Of a DNA stretch of 64,000 nucleotides, positions 9,818-18,804 are shown piece after piece. Below the pieces are notes generated by a model. The model did no database searches, was not told the DNA's origin, and saw only the letters and a list, made by a program, of their open reading frames with translations. The DNA comes from Shewanella morhuae. GTDB lineage: Bacteria > Pseudomonadota > Gammaproteobacteria > Enterobacterales > Shewanellaceae. Positions within the stretch are counted from its first letter, which is position 1. Each line of letters begins with the position of its first letter. The stretch lies in NCBI RefSeq assembly GCF_900156405.1, contig NZ_FTNN01000007.1, positions 171,669 to 235,668 on the forward strand. Direction: 5' to 3'. A program made the translations under genes and the position numbers.

Positions 9818-10066
9818 CTTATTGCTCCTGTTGAATAAAGAATCAACACCTCGTCAAGGCACCTTGCAGGGACAGTCCTGTACGACGAGGGTTGATAAAA
9901 AATGACATCCGGCCGCCAACTAACTGAAGTTTTTAAATCCCACAGCTTTATGCAGAATTAAACTGTACATAATTACGTTTTAAGGTAATCACACCTCGTT
10001 AAATATTGACTTAAAAAACTCTATCTAGCGGTCTAATATGAAACATGATTCACTTACTCAAAGTGA
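9818..10066. other. 249-bp non-coding gap inside the sir operon
   Basis: No reading frame with a recognisable product is seen on either strand. Apart from the inverted repeat at 9842-9896 it holds AT-rich sequence. Other gaps in this operon are 57-80 bases or overlaps, so the gap stands out. Confidence 0.6.
9842..9896. repeat. Inverted repeat in the nosL leader region
   Basis: Arms 9842-9855 and 9884-9896 (GACGAGG..TTGAT type) are complementary except for one extra base, with a 28-base loop. It lies about 25 bases upstream of the nosL-like start, inside the only long gap of the operon. It could be a mobile-element scar or a leader hairpin. Confidence 0.55.
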
Positions 10067-10750
10067 TTAATGACTCGATGCACTACCACTTTCATTCAAT
10101 TTTATTTGCGCTTTTTCTATAGCGGTATAAATCGTATCGCGATTGATATCAGCACTTGGCTCTGCCAACAATTGCTGCCAATGACTAATGGCCTCACTAT
10201 AGCGAGCGTTTAAATAGGCATCGGTGGCGAGTAGCAAGCGTGTTTGAGGTTCTGTAGACCATAAAGCCAGCGCTTGATTGATCACTTGTGTGGTTTCAGG
10301 GCTAATTTGGCGTTGATCGCGGTAGTAAAGCGCATTAGCTTTACTGCCGAGCACCTCGGCATCTTCACCCGTCAGCAGTAATAGTTTGTCTAAGGTTTGC
10401 ACCGCATCAGCATACAAACCACCAGCACTATAGGCCTGTGCCAGAGACATCAACGCCAAGGTATTTTGCGGCTCTTTTTCAACCAAACGAATCCCCTTGG
10501 TAATATCGGCCGCGACTAAATAGTCAATATTTTCATCAACTTTACCTTGGTTCCAATCGTGAAAACGGCCAGTTTGGCTGTAAATAGCTAGGGTCAGTAG
10601 CACCAGTAGCGCGCCCATTAACAAAGGTGCTTTAGCGGATACGGCAGGTAATTGCGCCATATCTTGTGCAAGATTTAAGCGGCGGTGTTGCCAATAAATA
10701 TAAGCAACAAACAGCCCCAAACACATGCTAATTCCTAACCCTAGATCCAC
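10067..10750 (-). CDS. TPR-containing cytochrome c biogenesis-type protein (CcmI/NrfG-like)
   Basis: 227 residues. Two membrane helices at the N-terminus (about residues 3-20 and 43-62) flank a short basic loop, followed by a periplasmic TPR region (NTLALMSLAQAYSAGGLYADAVQTL and similar helices). This is the plan of CcmI/NrfG/CycH proteins, which hold apocytochrome c for the haem lyase. Placed between the FKBP and nosL genes of the sulfite locus, it is likely the substrate-presenting partner of the divergent CcmF-like protein for SirA. The start is ATG or an equivalent at 10750; no strong ribosome site was seen. Confidence 0.75.
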   Translation of the reverse strand: MDLGLGISMCLGLFVAYIYWQHRRLNLAQDMAQLPAVSAKAPLLMGALLVLLTLAIYSQTGRFHDWNQGKVDENIDYLVAADITKGIRLVEKEPQNTLALMSLAQAYSAGGLYADAVQTLDKLLLLTGEDAEVLGSKANALYYRDQRQISPETTQVINQALALWSTEPQTRLLLATDAYLNARYSEAISHWQQLLAEPSADINRDTIYTAIEKAQIKLNESGSASSH

Positions 10751-10808
10751 GGTTTTATCCCCTAAACTGAGCGCCTGTTATCGTCATCAATACCGCGAAT
10801 AGCCACTA

Positions 10809-11591
10809 TTAACTGTGACCTGGCATCATGCTTTTGTTTTTTATCTCTTTCATTTCGCTTGGAGTTTCAATATTTTTAAGCTCAACATCAAACACCAAAG
10901 TGGATTCAGGCGGGATCACCCCGACTGACTCTGCGCCGTAAGCAAGACTGGCCGGGATCACAAAGCGATATTTAGCGCCCTTAGGCATCAGTTTGATCCC
11001 CTCTTCCCATCCGGGGATCACTGACATCAAGGCAAAACGCGTCGGCTCTTTACGACCAACGGTGTTTTCAAACTCAGTGCCATCAATCAGTTTGCCCACG
11101 TATTCCACTGTCACAACATCTTCTGCTTTAGGTTTATTACCTGAACCTTGGTTGAGGACTTCATATTGCAAACCCGATGCTGTGACCTTAACGCCAGACT
11201 TTTTCTGGTTTTCCGCTAAAAATGCGGCGCCGGCTTTTTTGGTTTCTACCATTTGTTTTTCAGCGACTAGCGTTCTAGCGGCGTTCAGTTCTTCAGCCCG
11301 CTGATTAAGGTAGGTCAACACTTCTTCATCGGTCAGTTGTTGTTTATCTTTGAGTGCATCGATAAAACCTTGCACCACCAAATCAACATTCACCGCTGAA
11401 CCCAACTCAACTTGGTTATAGACTTGACCAGAAATGTAATTACCGATGGATGCCCCCATGCTGTATGAGGTTTTATCGGCATCGGTTTGCAAACTGGGCG
11501 CTGCAAAACTTGCCATAGAAATAAAGAGTGCCGCACAGGTCGCCACTGTGACGGTTTTTGGAATAAAAGAAGTTGGCATACGTGTTTTCAT
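10809..11591 (-). CDS. FKBP-type peptidyl-prolyl isomerase, periplasmic (FkpA/Mip-like)
   Basis: 260 residues with a signal peptide (hydrophobic VATCAALFISMASFA), a helical dimerisation domain (about 35-130) and a C-terminal FKBP domain with VEYVGKLIDGTEFE, PGWEEGIKLMPKGAKYRFVIP and LAYG motifs. This is the FkpA/Mip layout: periplasmic prolyl cis/trans isomerase and chaperone. Its place between the rhodanese and TPR genes of the sir operon suggests help in folding the eight-haem SirA. An AAAGAGA site precedes the start. Confidence 0.88.
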   Translation of the reverse strand: MKTRMPTSFIPKTVTVATCAALFISMASFAAPSLQTDADKTSYSMGASIGNYISGQVYNQVELGSAVNVDLVVQGFIDALKDKQQLTDEEVLTYLNQRAEELNAARTLVAEKQMVETKKAGAAFLAENQKKSGVKVTASGLQYEVLNQGSGNKPKAEDVVTVEYVGKLIDGTEFENTVGRKEPTRFALMSVIPGWEEGIKLMPKGAKYRFVIPASLAYGAESVGVIPPESTLVFDVELKNIETPSEMKEIKNKSMMPGHS

Positions 11592-11671
11592 ATTATGTTC
11601 TCTTTAGTAATTAACCCTGTGAGTTTCACTTTTTGACCCGCAAACTAAACTGACGATAAATCTTGTCTTAA

Positions 11672-12112
11672 CTATGGCTTTTCAATGACTCGGCCTGACA
11701 TGCGCCAGCCAAAAATGCCGTCAGCCATATGCCGCACACCGGTGTAACCTAATTTCATGGTTTCTCTGGCGGCCATATTGCTGGTGGTACACAGGCGATT
11801 GGCGCAATAAAACACCATCACCGCATCTTTATTCTTTGGAAGTAACTCTCTCCAATTCTGCACATTGAAAAAAACCGCCCCGGGGATAAAACCATCCGCC
11901 CATATTTCCAGCGTATTTACGTCAAAAAAATAAACCTCCTGCTGCCCGACTAATGTTTCGGCTTCCATCATTGAAATTGGGTTAAGTTCGATTTCGTTAT
12001 AAGGCACTTCGGACATCTCAGAGCCACCACCCGCCACCACAGGCATTGCCATAATACCCATAGCTAAGATCACTAAGGTTTGAGTAAGGCTGCGACGCAG
12101 TAATGTATTCAT
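11672..12112 (-). CDS. Periplasmic rhodanese-like protein of the sulfite locus
   Basis: 146 residues: signal peptide (LVILAMGIMAMPVVA) followed by one rhodanese domain with the candidate active-site stretch MVFYCANRLC and the typical C-terminal GYTGVRHMADGIFGWR. Rhodaneses handle sulfane sulfur; in this cluster it might traffic sulfur to the SirA copper site or protect against reactive sulfur. It is encoded immediately after sirA in the same direction, separated by a 10-bp-stem hairpin. A role in sulfite respiration is inferred from context only. Confidence 0.8.
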   Translation of the reverse strand: MNTLLRRSLTQTLVILAMGIMAMPVVAGGGSEMSEVPYNEIELNPISMMEAETLVGQQEVYFFDVNTLEIWADGFIPGAVFFNVQNWRELLPKNKDAVMVFYCANRLCTTSNMAARETMKLGYTGVRHMADGIFGWRMSGRVIEKP

Positions 12113-12129
12113 AATCTGGTTCTCAAATT

Positions 12130-12153
12130 CCCCGACACCCAGAGGTGTCGGGG
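12130..12153 (-). other. Intercistronic hairpin between sirA and the rhodanese gene
   Basis: A perfect 10-bp stem (CCCCGACACC / GGTGTCGGGG) with a CAGA loop lies between the sirA stop and the next start. No U-run follows on either strand, so it looks like an mRNA-stabilising or processing hairpin that could set sirA expression above the accessory genes. Confidence 0.6.
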
Positions 12154-12174
12154 ATAACTAGGGCTTACATTAAA

Positions 12175-14241
12175 CTAGGCTTTTTTTGCACTTAGGCCTT
12201 TAGCATCAATAATGGCTTGGGCTTGAGTAACATAGGTCAAAGCTGCGTCTAAACGTTTGAGTGAGTAACGAGCACCGTGTGCACCCCATGAACCATCATC
12301 TCGAATGAGCTTGATGACTTCTTCGGCTTTATCGGTAAACATCAACACCTGCGCTTTGTCTTCTGTCGATAACTTAGCCTTTGACATTGACTTATCGATA
12401 CGATCGAGTGCTTCCTCTACTTGTGCAAAGGTTTCTTTCACTGGCTTTTGCCACTTCTGAACTTTGCCGTAGATTTCCATTTGGTCTTTGAAATGCAGAC
12501 CGGCTGGCAACTCTGATTGGAATTGGCTATGACAACCTTTGTTGTCAACCACATCGTGGTCTGACACTGAGGTACGGGCACAAGTCCACATTAAATCGAG
12601 GTAGTTATGGCCCTGCTCATCTTTCGCTACAGTCCAACCTTTAGTAGAAGATTCGCGTGACTTGCCTGCTGGTGGGTTGAGTGTTTTACGTAATGGATCC
12701 ACATCAATTTTCCACATGTGGGATTTACGTACGTTATCAAAGCCCGCCATGTCAGGCACCTGAATAGCGGTAAAGTTTTCACAGCTTCCCATGTTTGGCA
12801 TGTGGCAGCTTTGACAGGTTTGCTTACCATGCGTCTTAGTGTTTTTAGCAATTTCAGCCTGTGCAGCATGGCAGTCGGTACACTCTTTGACTAACTTAGG
12901 TTTCGTGATACCAGCCTTCCAATCGCCATCGGTGACTTCATGCGGATCATGACATGTCGAGCAACGCATACCTTTGTCGTAGTGAGCAGAGGCAAACATT
13001 TGCGAGCCTTCAGTACCACAAGATGGGCATGATGACTTCATCTTCACGTTGAAGGCATATTCCAGCTTTTCTTTACCTTGAGGTGTCTGGGCTAGCTCTT
13101 CAACAAAGTTGAATCGCTGGTGACAACGCTCACAGTTTGAAGGCATGCCGCCGCCAATACCGCCATCTAAGTGACCCCCTGCGCCATGACACTCTTCACA
13201 GGTAATACCCAGTGAAACAGTGTGTTTTTGCAGTTCTTTAGGGTTGCCTAACGCAGCAAAGAACTCTTCTTTGGTTTTAAAGTCAAATTTGAAGCTATGG
13301 CACATTTCGCAATAGGAGCTAGCTGGTTGGAATAAAAACTCCTTTTCATACTTAGCGCCGTATGAGCTCATGCCCCACTGGTGTGAACCACTGGTACCAA
13401 ATCCTTCCATCGTTGTTGGGAAATCAGGGACGACTTTTTGGATTTTCTTTGCCATTTCAGGCGTTAACCATTCAGCCCAACCACGGGAGAATTGGTTACC
13501 ACCGGCCACCATAGTACCGGTACCGTCTTTAAGCAGACCATCGCGAATATGGTAAGTACCGCGAACTAAATAGCCATCAATAAAGCCATATTTGGTTCTT
13601 GGTGTTCCCACTGTGGCGTAAATGGCGTCTGGCGTAATACCATCTGGCAGAATCGACGTATCTTTAGTGCCATACATTGTTTTTTCTAAATCGTTATCGA
13701 CTTCTGGGTGGTTACCAGGGAAGCGTAAGGTTTTAGAATGGCGTGAACGTTTCCATTTTTCATACTGTGGGCCATGGCATTCACCACATTTTTCAGGCCC
13801 AACAAACTTATTAGGGAAATCCAATATCGACTTAGCGCCAAGTCGATATTGCAGTGCCATAGGGCGATTACCCTCTTGGTGTTGGCTATATTTTTGACTG
13901 TCACCACCGTGTAAATATTCTTCCCCACGGTCACTGACTTTATAAGTACCCTTTAGGCGGCCAGCTTCTGCATATTTAAATACCGGATGATTTTCAAACA
14001 GAAAATCAAATAACTCTTTTTCTTGAACGATATAATCCTGAAGGGTTCTCACACCCCGAGATTCAAATGTTACATCGGGATTGGCCATAATAGCTTGCGC
14101 CTCGGCACTTTGCTGTTTATTGCCATAACCGGGCTTGACGTCTCCTGCAGACTTAGCGTCAGACGCTAACCCTACCGCACTGACGACAGTGCCTAAACAA
14201 AACAGCACACTTAATGCTGCCTTGGATTTCCATCGTTTCAT
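12175..14241 (-). CDS. sirA: Octahaem cytochrome c dissimilatory sulfite reductase SirA (MccA family)
   Basis: About 688 residues with an N-terminal signal peptide. Seven canonical haem sites are visible in order (CGECH, CEMCH, CEECH, CERCH, CSTCH, CTDCH, CQSCH), then an eighth where Cys and Cys-His are 15 residues apart (start CARTSVSD, end NKGCH; about 12529-12590). The CX15CH site is the hallmark of MccA/SirA, the haem c-copper sulfite reductase that reduces sulfite to sulfide with six electrons in the periplasm. A further CPSCG pair is not followed by His and may hold a copper ligand. The second Met (14241) is chosen because AGGAG lies 5 bases before it. It heads the operon leading to nosLDFY-like genes and is divergent from the haem lyase genes. 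Confidence 0.95.
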   Translation of the reverse strand: MKRWKSKAALSVLFCLGTVVSAVGLASDAKSAGDVKPGYGNKQQSAEAQAIMANPDVTFESRGVRTLQDYIVQEKELFDFLFENHPVFKYAEAGRLKGTYKVSDRGEEYLHGGDSQKYSQHQEGNRPMALQYRLGAKSILDFPNKFVGPEKCGECHGPQYEKWKRSRHSKTLRFPGNHPEVDNDLEKTMYGTKDTSILPDGITPDAIYATVGTPRTKYGFIDGYLVRGTYHIRDGLLKDGTGTMVAGGNQFSRGWAEWLTPEMAKKIQKVVPDFPTTMEGFGTSGSHQWGMSSYGAKYEKEFLFQPASSYCEMCHSFKFDFKTKEEFFAALGNPKELQKHTVSLGITCEECHGAGGHLDGGIGGGMPSNCERCHQRFNFVEELAQTPQGKEKLEYAFNVKMKSSCPSCGTEGSQMFASAHYDKGMRCSTCHDPHEVTDGDWKAGITKPKLVKECTDCHAAQAEIAKNTKTHGKQTCQSCHMPNMGSCENFTAIQVPDMAGFDNVRKSHMWKIDVDPLRKTLNPPAGKSRESSTKGWTVAKDEQGHNYLDLMWTCARTSVSDHDVVDNKGCHSQFQSELPAGLHFKDQMEIYGKVQKWQKPVKETFAQVEEALDRIDKSMSKAKLSTEDKAQVLMFTDKAEEVIKLIRDDGSWGAHGARYSLKRLDAALTYVTQAQAIIDAKGLSAKKA

Positions 14242-14787
14242 CATTCACTCCTAATTATCATTAGTTTTATATTTTTCACTGAACATAATTGTTCTCGGAA
14301 CGACACAAACAATTGATCAGTGACTGCATGATGAAGAACGACGGTGATGAAAAATCAGAGCTAGAGCACATTAAATTCTTATAAACAAATCAAGATAACA
14401 AGCACCACATTTAAATCAAAAAAATCAATAACATAATTAAATTAACTTGTTAGTTTTTTAGAACAAAAAACACCATTTTTAGTTCTAAAACAATCTAAAA
14501 ATAACTTTTAACTTTAAAAAATATTCAACGAGACAAATAAAGGAATTAATAAAGGAATAGATCACATTTTTTTAAACAGCATTCGAATAACCTTGATCAA
14601 CAAAATAGCGAATCGCCAACATAAAATATAAAAATCAATTTAACCAACCATCAATTCATTACTAATAGCTTAATATTTTACACTTTATAACGACTTAATA
14701 ATTAATAATAACTTAACACTTTCCAATAACTTAATACTTACGCCCTATAGCCATTAAATAGTGTAATAACCCAAAGGAAATAAATAA
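14242..14787. promoter_or_regulatory. Divergent intergenic region between sirA and the haem lyase operon
   Basis: This 546-bp, very AT-rich stretch must hold promoters for both directions. It contains a CRP-like right half-site (AGATCACATTT, 14559-14569) with a poor left half, and TTGATCAA at 14595-14602, reminiscent of FNR half-sites. No reading frame of note is seen. Exact promoters were not assigned. Confidence 0.45.
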
Positions 14788-16893
14788 ATGACCGTAATGC
14801 TGCCAGAAATAGGACATGTTTTGCTAATTATTAGCACTGTTATTGCACTATTATCAGCATCAATAGCATTCGTCGGCATTTATCGAAATAATGCTTACCT
14901 ATTAGGATGCAGTCCTATTCTATTTCGGGCATTATTTCTCGCAGTATTCACATCACTCCTCTGCCTAGTTTATTGCTTTGTCACCGATGATTTTTCTGTT
15001 GCTTATGTTGCCAACCATTCTAATAGTCAATTAGCGCTGGGATATAAAATCGCAGCCGTTTGGGGTAGCCATGAAGGTTCAATGTTATTTTGGGTATTTG
15101 CCATTGCGCTCTGGGGCGCCATTATCAGTTATCGTCTATCGATAACCGATTGTACCCACGCTAACAGCAGTGACCGCTACCAGGATGCGTTGTATTTTGC
15201 CAGGTTACTGGCGATTTTATCCTTAGTGATCCTCGGCTTTAACCTGTTTTTACTGTTTACCTCTAATCCTTTTGCTCGTTTATTACCTGATTTTCCGATT
15301 GAAGGGCGCGATCTAAACCCCATATTGCAGGACATAGGGTTGATACTGCATCCACCTATGCTCTTTCTTGGCTATGTTGGGCTGACCGTTTGTTTTGCAG
15401 CGGCCTTAGCATCACTACTAGGGGGGAACTTTAATGCTAGCCAAGTCAAGCATTTACAACCTTGGGTACTATTCGCGTGGATTTTTTTAACGGCGGGTAA
15501 TGCCTTCGGCTCATGGTGGGCCTATAACGAATTAGGTTGGGGCGGATGGTGGTTTTGGGATCCGGTAGAAAACGCGTCTTTTATTCCTTGGCTGGTCGCG
15601 ACAGCGTTAGTGCATTCCGTCATATTAACCAAACGCAGTCAGGGCTTTAAGATCACCACTTTACTCTTGTGTCTATTAGCTTTCTCGCTGTGTTTACTCG
15701 GCAGTTTCTTAGTCCGTTCTGGCATAGTGCAGTCGGTGCATGCTTTTGCCTCTGACCCCACCCGTGGTATGTCAATCCTTTGTTTACTCGTGCTTTTTGT
15801 CAGCGCCGCTTTACTTATTTTTGCGCTCAAAGCCCATACCTTCAGGCAAGATGTCAACTTTGCGCTTTTCAGTAAAGAAACCCTCTTGTTGCTCGGCATT
15901 ATTCTTTTAGTGGTGGCTGCATTCTCAGTGTTACTGGGGACTTTTTATCCCTTACTCTACGAACTACTCGGTTTAGGAACACTTTCCGTTGGCGCGCCTT
16001 ACTTCAATGCGATCTTTGTACCGCTCACCTTTTTACTCGTGTTGTTAATGGGTATCGCTCCCTTAGCCCAGTGGCAAAAGGCATCAAAAGCACAACTTAA
16101 GCCCTTGCTCATTCCGGGTATATTGGTATTAGCCTTAACCTTATGGATAAGCTTTCAAGCCGCCAAGGGGGACCATTTATTTTTAATGCTTGGCACTGCA
16201 GCAGCGCTTTGGTTACTGGTTTGTTTATTACTCACGCTGATGACGGCATTAGGATGCTATAAGCAAACCAGCAAAAATAATCCCGTAAGCGTTGATGCTC
16301 ACAATGCAGTAACCCCTCTTTCTAAACGCCGCTTGGTGGCGATGCTAATCGCCCATTTTGGGGTGGCGATTACGATTACTGGCGCTACGGCTGTATCATT
16401 TTTTGAACAAGAAGCCCTGCTTCGAATGGGACCTGGGCAAGGTAAACCACTAGCGGGTTATGTACTGGTTTATGAAAGCACAGAAAATGTTGATACCAAT
16501 AGTTTTACCGCTATCCAAGCCAATATCAGTATTCGCGATGCCGCCCAAGATGAGCGAGTATTAGCCTATGTTACGCCCCAACGGCAAACCTTTAAAAGTA
16601 ATGGTATGGAAATGTCCCATGCTGGTATTGACCACGGTCTATGGCGGGATATTTACGTTTCAATGGGCCTACAACTGAGTGATAACGAATACCTTATCCG
16701 CATCAGCTATAAACCTCTGGCGAGTTGGATATGGCTTGGTGCCTTATTCATGATATTAGGTGGTGCTATCGCGGCGTGGCCCGCTTGCCGCCTTGGCTAT
16801 CTATCTGATGTTGAAGCTTTAGATGTTAAAACCTTAGATATCGAAAACTTACATAACCCATCAAATCCACTACCGCAGGAGAGTATTGCCTAA
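14788..16893 (+). CDS. sirE: CcmF-like specialised cytochrome c haem lyase (SirE type)
   Basis: 701-residue polytopic membrane protein with the CcmF/NrfE signature: WGSHEGSMLFW near residue 92 and the tryptophan-rich WWAYNELGWGGWWFWDPVEN around residues 245-265, plus about 15 membrane helices and a periplasmic segment near the C-terminus. This family attaches haem to apocytochromes. Being divergent from sirA, it is likely the dedicated lyase for the CX15CH haem, as described for the S. oneidensis sir locus. AGGAAA lies 10 bases upstream of the start. Its stop overlaps the next start (TAATG). Confidence 0.9.
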   Translation: MTVMLPEIGHVLLIISTVIALLSASIAFVGIYRNNAYLLGCSPILFRALFLAVFTSLLCLVYCFVTDDFSVAYVANHSNSQLALGYKIAAVWGSHEGSMLFWVFAIALWGAIISYRLSITDCTHANSSDRYQDALYFARLLAILSLVILGFNLFLLFTSNPFARLLPDFPIEGRDLNPILQDIGLILHPPMLFLGYVGLTVCFAAALASLLGGNFNASQVKHLQPWVLFAWIFLTAGNAFGSWWAYNELGWGGWWFWDPVENASFIPWLVATALVHSVILTKRSQGFKITTLLLCLLAFSLCLLGSFLVRSGIVQSVHAFASDPTRGMSILCLLVLFVSAALLIFALKAHTFRQDVNFALFSKETLLLLGIILLVVAAFSVLLGTFYPLLYELLGLGTLSVGAPYFNAIFVPLTFLLVLLMGIAPLAQWQKASKAQLKPLLIPGILVLALTLWISFQAAKGDHLFLMLGTAAALWLLVCLLLTLMTALGCYKQTSKNNPVSVDAHNAVTPLSKRRLVAMLIAHFGVAITITGATAVSFFEQEALLRMGPGQGKPLAGYVLVYESTENVDTNSFTAIQANISIRDAAQDERVLAYVTPQRQTFKSNGMEMSHAGIDHGLWRDIYVSMGLQLSDNEYLIRISYKPLASWIWLGALFMILGGAIAAWPACRLGYLSDVEALDVKTLDIENLHNPSNPLPQESIA

Positions 16894-17327
16894 TGACCCC
16901 ATCATTTCGCTCACCTTACCTCAGTTTTTTAATGGGGTTACTTGTTATCACACTATTTTTGGGAGCCGCGATATTTTTCTTTATGGCGCAAGAGCGACCA
17001 ATCGCTAAAGTGTCTAATCAACAACAGGCTATGGATATCAGTAAAGTGCTGCGCTGCCCTATGGCAACCAACCAAAGCCTATTTGAGTCTCAAGCACCTA
17101 TCGCCCATGAGCTTAAAGCGCAGATATTTACCATGCTGGAACAAGGACAAAGCCAAGACGAGATTATTCATTTTATGGTGCAACGCTATGGTGAAAAAAT
17201 CCGTTATCAGCCTGAACTTAAAGACTCAACCTTGGCGTTGTGGTTTGGGCCATTCCTGTTCCTATTACTCGGTGTAGGGATTTGCCTTGCGCTCACTAAA
17301 CGTAGTGCACCACGCCCTACTCTTTAA
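16893..17327 (+). CDS. sirF: CcmH/NrfF-like haem lyase subunit with an altered LRCxxC motif (SirF type)
   Basis: 144 residues: N-terminal membrane helix, a short three-helix periplasmic domain, and a C-terminal helix (LALWFGPFLFLLLGVGI). The CcmH/NrfF family motif LRCPxCxNQ appears as LRCPMATNQ, so the first Cys is kept and the second is replaced by Ala. The rest of the domain (DEIIHFMVQRYGEKIRY) is standard. Canonical proteins use the two Cys to reduce apocytochrome c thiols; here only one remains, so the downstream thioredoxin may supply the second thiol. The start overlaps the CcmF-like stop by one base. Confidence 0.85.
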   Translation: MTPSFRSPYLSFLMGLLVITLFLGAAIFFFMAQERPIAKVSNQQQAMDISKVLRCPMATNQSLFESQAPIAHELKAQIFTMLEQGQSQDEIIHFMVQRYGEKIRYQPELKDSTLALWFGPFLFLLLGVGICLALTKRSAPRPTL

Positions 17328-17345
17328 AAAATAGAGGATTAATCT

Positions 17346-17930
17346 ATGAAACGATATTTGGTTAGGCTCACGCTGCTGTGTGGTTTTGCTCTATTAAGCA
17401 CCATAGTCCAAGCCCACTCTTTACAAAATAAACTTTACGATACCGGTGAAGCCATTCCTAAACCTAGGGTAATGACTGGCTTTGTTGAAATGCAGCACGC
17501 GCGCGGGGTGCCAAATGTCCCCTTCCTCGATGAGGCAGGACAAACTCAAACCCTAAAGCAGCACCAAGGCAAACTGGTGTTAGTCAATCTTTGGGCAACT
17601 TGGTGTGTACCTTGTTTACGTGAAATTCCACAACTGCAGCAGCTTAAGCAACAATATCAGGACAAAAATATTGCCATAGTGCCAATCTCTATCGATGAGG
17701 ATCTTAAAGAAGTTCGTCCGTTCCTCACTAAACACAATTTTAAAGACTACCAAACTTGGTTTGACCCAACGCAAAACATAGAACAAATCATTCCTGCAAA
17801 CGTGGTTCCCGCGACGTATTTTTTTGATGCTAAGGGTAATCTGGTGGGCTTTGTTCGCGGATATTTAGACTGGGGTGATAAAGACGTAGCACCTTACCTA
17901 GACCAGTTGATTGCCAAGTACGGCCAATAA
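17346..17930 (+). CDS. sirG: Periplasmic TlpA/DsbE-like thioredoxin of the haem lyase operon (SirG type)
   Basis: 194 residues with a signal peptide ending near VQAHS and a TlpA/DsbE-type thioredoxin fold: active site WATWCVPC, followed by the cis-Pro region (PATYFFDAKG). Such proteins keep apocytochrome cysteines reduced for haem ligation. It is the third gene of the plus-strand operon with the CcmF- and CcmH-like genes, 18 bases after the latter, so it likely serves SirA maturation. A terminator follows about 70 bases after the stop. Confidence 0.88.
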   Translation: MKRYLVRLTLLCGFALLSTIVQAHSLQNKLYDTGEAIPKPRVMTGFVEMQHARGVPNVPFLDEAGQTQTLKQHQGKLVLVNLWATWCVPCLREIPQLQQLKQQYQDKNIAIVPISIDEDLKEVRPFLTKHNFKDYQTWFDPTQNIEQIIPANVVPATYFFDAKGNLVGFVRGYLDWGDKDVAPYLDQLIAKYGQ

Positions 17931-17999
17931 CCAACAGGTTAATCAGTAAGTTAATCACTAAAATCTCCTTCGGTACACACCACCCGTAATTAACCGAAG

Positions 18000-18033
18000 C
18001 CCGCTGCACTAATATTAGCAGCGGGTCTTTTTA
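18000..18033 (+). terminator. Rho-independent terminator of the haem lyase operon
   Basis: An 8-bp perfect stem (CCCGCTGC / GCAGCGGG) with a 10-base loop is followed by TCTTTTTA. Confidence 0.88.
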
Positions 18034-18119
18034 TACGCTTGACCCCATCGCGGAACTTTGTATTTCGCGGCGCATTTCTTTAAAATTGCCGCCAAACTCT
18101 TTATATCAAGGCAAATCAG

Positions 18120-18698
18120 ATGAAACTCACCCGCTTAACACAACCTATTTATGACCACTTATATCGTGATATCAGTGAGTTTCGTAGCACCTTCGACTTG
18201 CCCGTTAATGATGTTAATTCATTAGATGACAAGGCCGATACCTTACATACGTCCTTGATTATTGAAGAACTCACTGAGTTAACTGAAGCCGATAGCCGTA
18301 TCGAGCAAGCCGATGCCATCGTCGATTCTGTTTATGTATTAATGGGACGTTTAGTACATTTAGGTGCCAAGGCAGTAACTGACAGGCTCGAAATCAGCTA
18401 CCTGATTGACTTGTTGCTTTGCGTGGCTAAAAACCGTGAAATTGATTTTATAAGCTGCTGGGATGAAATCCATTCGAGCAATATGAGCAAAGTGTGCCGC
18501 AACGAACAAGAACTGGCTGAGACGATTGCCTTTTATGCCAAGCAAGGTGTAGACATTGTCGGCAGCCAACAGGGCGACTTCATTATTGCGAAATGCGCTA
18601 AAGATGTGCAAATGGCCGGTAAAGTGGTTCGCCAAGGCAAGGTACTAAAATCGGTATACTACCGCCCAGCGGATCTCACTAAGCTGGTTAAAGCCTAA
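18120..18698 (+). CDS. MazG-like all-alpha NTP pyrophosphohydrolase family protein
   Basis: 192 residues. The N-terminal half shows the EExxE...D motif of all-alpha NTP pyrophosphatases: IIEELTELTEAD at about residues 47-58 and ADAIVDSVYVLMG at 65-77. These acidic residues bind magnesium in MazG/HisE-type enzymes that hydrolyse (deoxy)nucleoside triphosphates to monophosphates. The C-terminal half is less conserved. An AAGG site lies before the start. It forms its own transcript with a following terminator. The substrate is unknown. Confidence 0.75.
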   Translation: MKLTRLTQPIYDHLYRDISEFRSTFDLPVNDVNSLDDKADTLHTSLIIEELTELTEADSRIEQADAIVDSVYVLMGRLVHLGAKAVTDRLEISYLIDLLLCVAKNREIDFISCWDEIHSSNMSKVCRNEQELAETIAFYAKQGVDIVGSQQGDFIIAKCAKDVQMAGKVVRQGKVLKSVYYRPADLTKLVKA

Positions 18699-18716
18699 GT
18701 TTTATAACTTTGTTTA

Positions 18717-18743
18717 GGGCCTGTTATTTACAGGCTCTTATTT
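18717..18743 (+). terminator. Rho-independent terminator after the MazG-like gene
   Basis: A 7-bp stem (GGGCCTG / CAGGCTC with one G-T pair), 7-base loop, then TTATTT. Confidence 0.6.
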
Positions 18744-18804
18744 CGCTCAAGCGATTATCCAGCAGTAATGACTTTTCAGCGTGTGTTTTAACGAGGCAAT
18801 CCGT

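Noticed and set aside
14559..14569. Full CRP site upstream of sirA
   Set aside because: Only the right half matches; the left half agrees at few positions.
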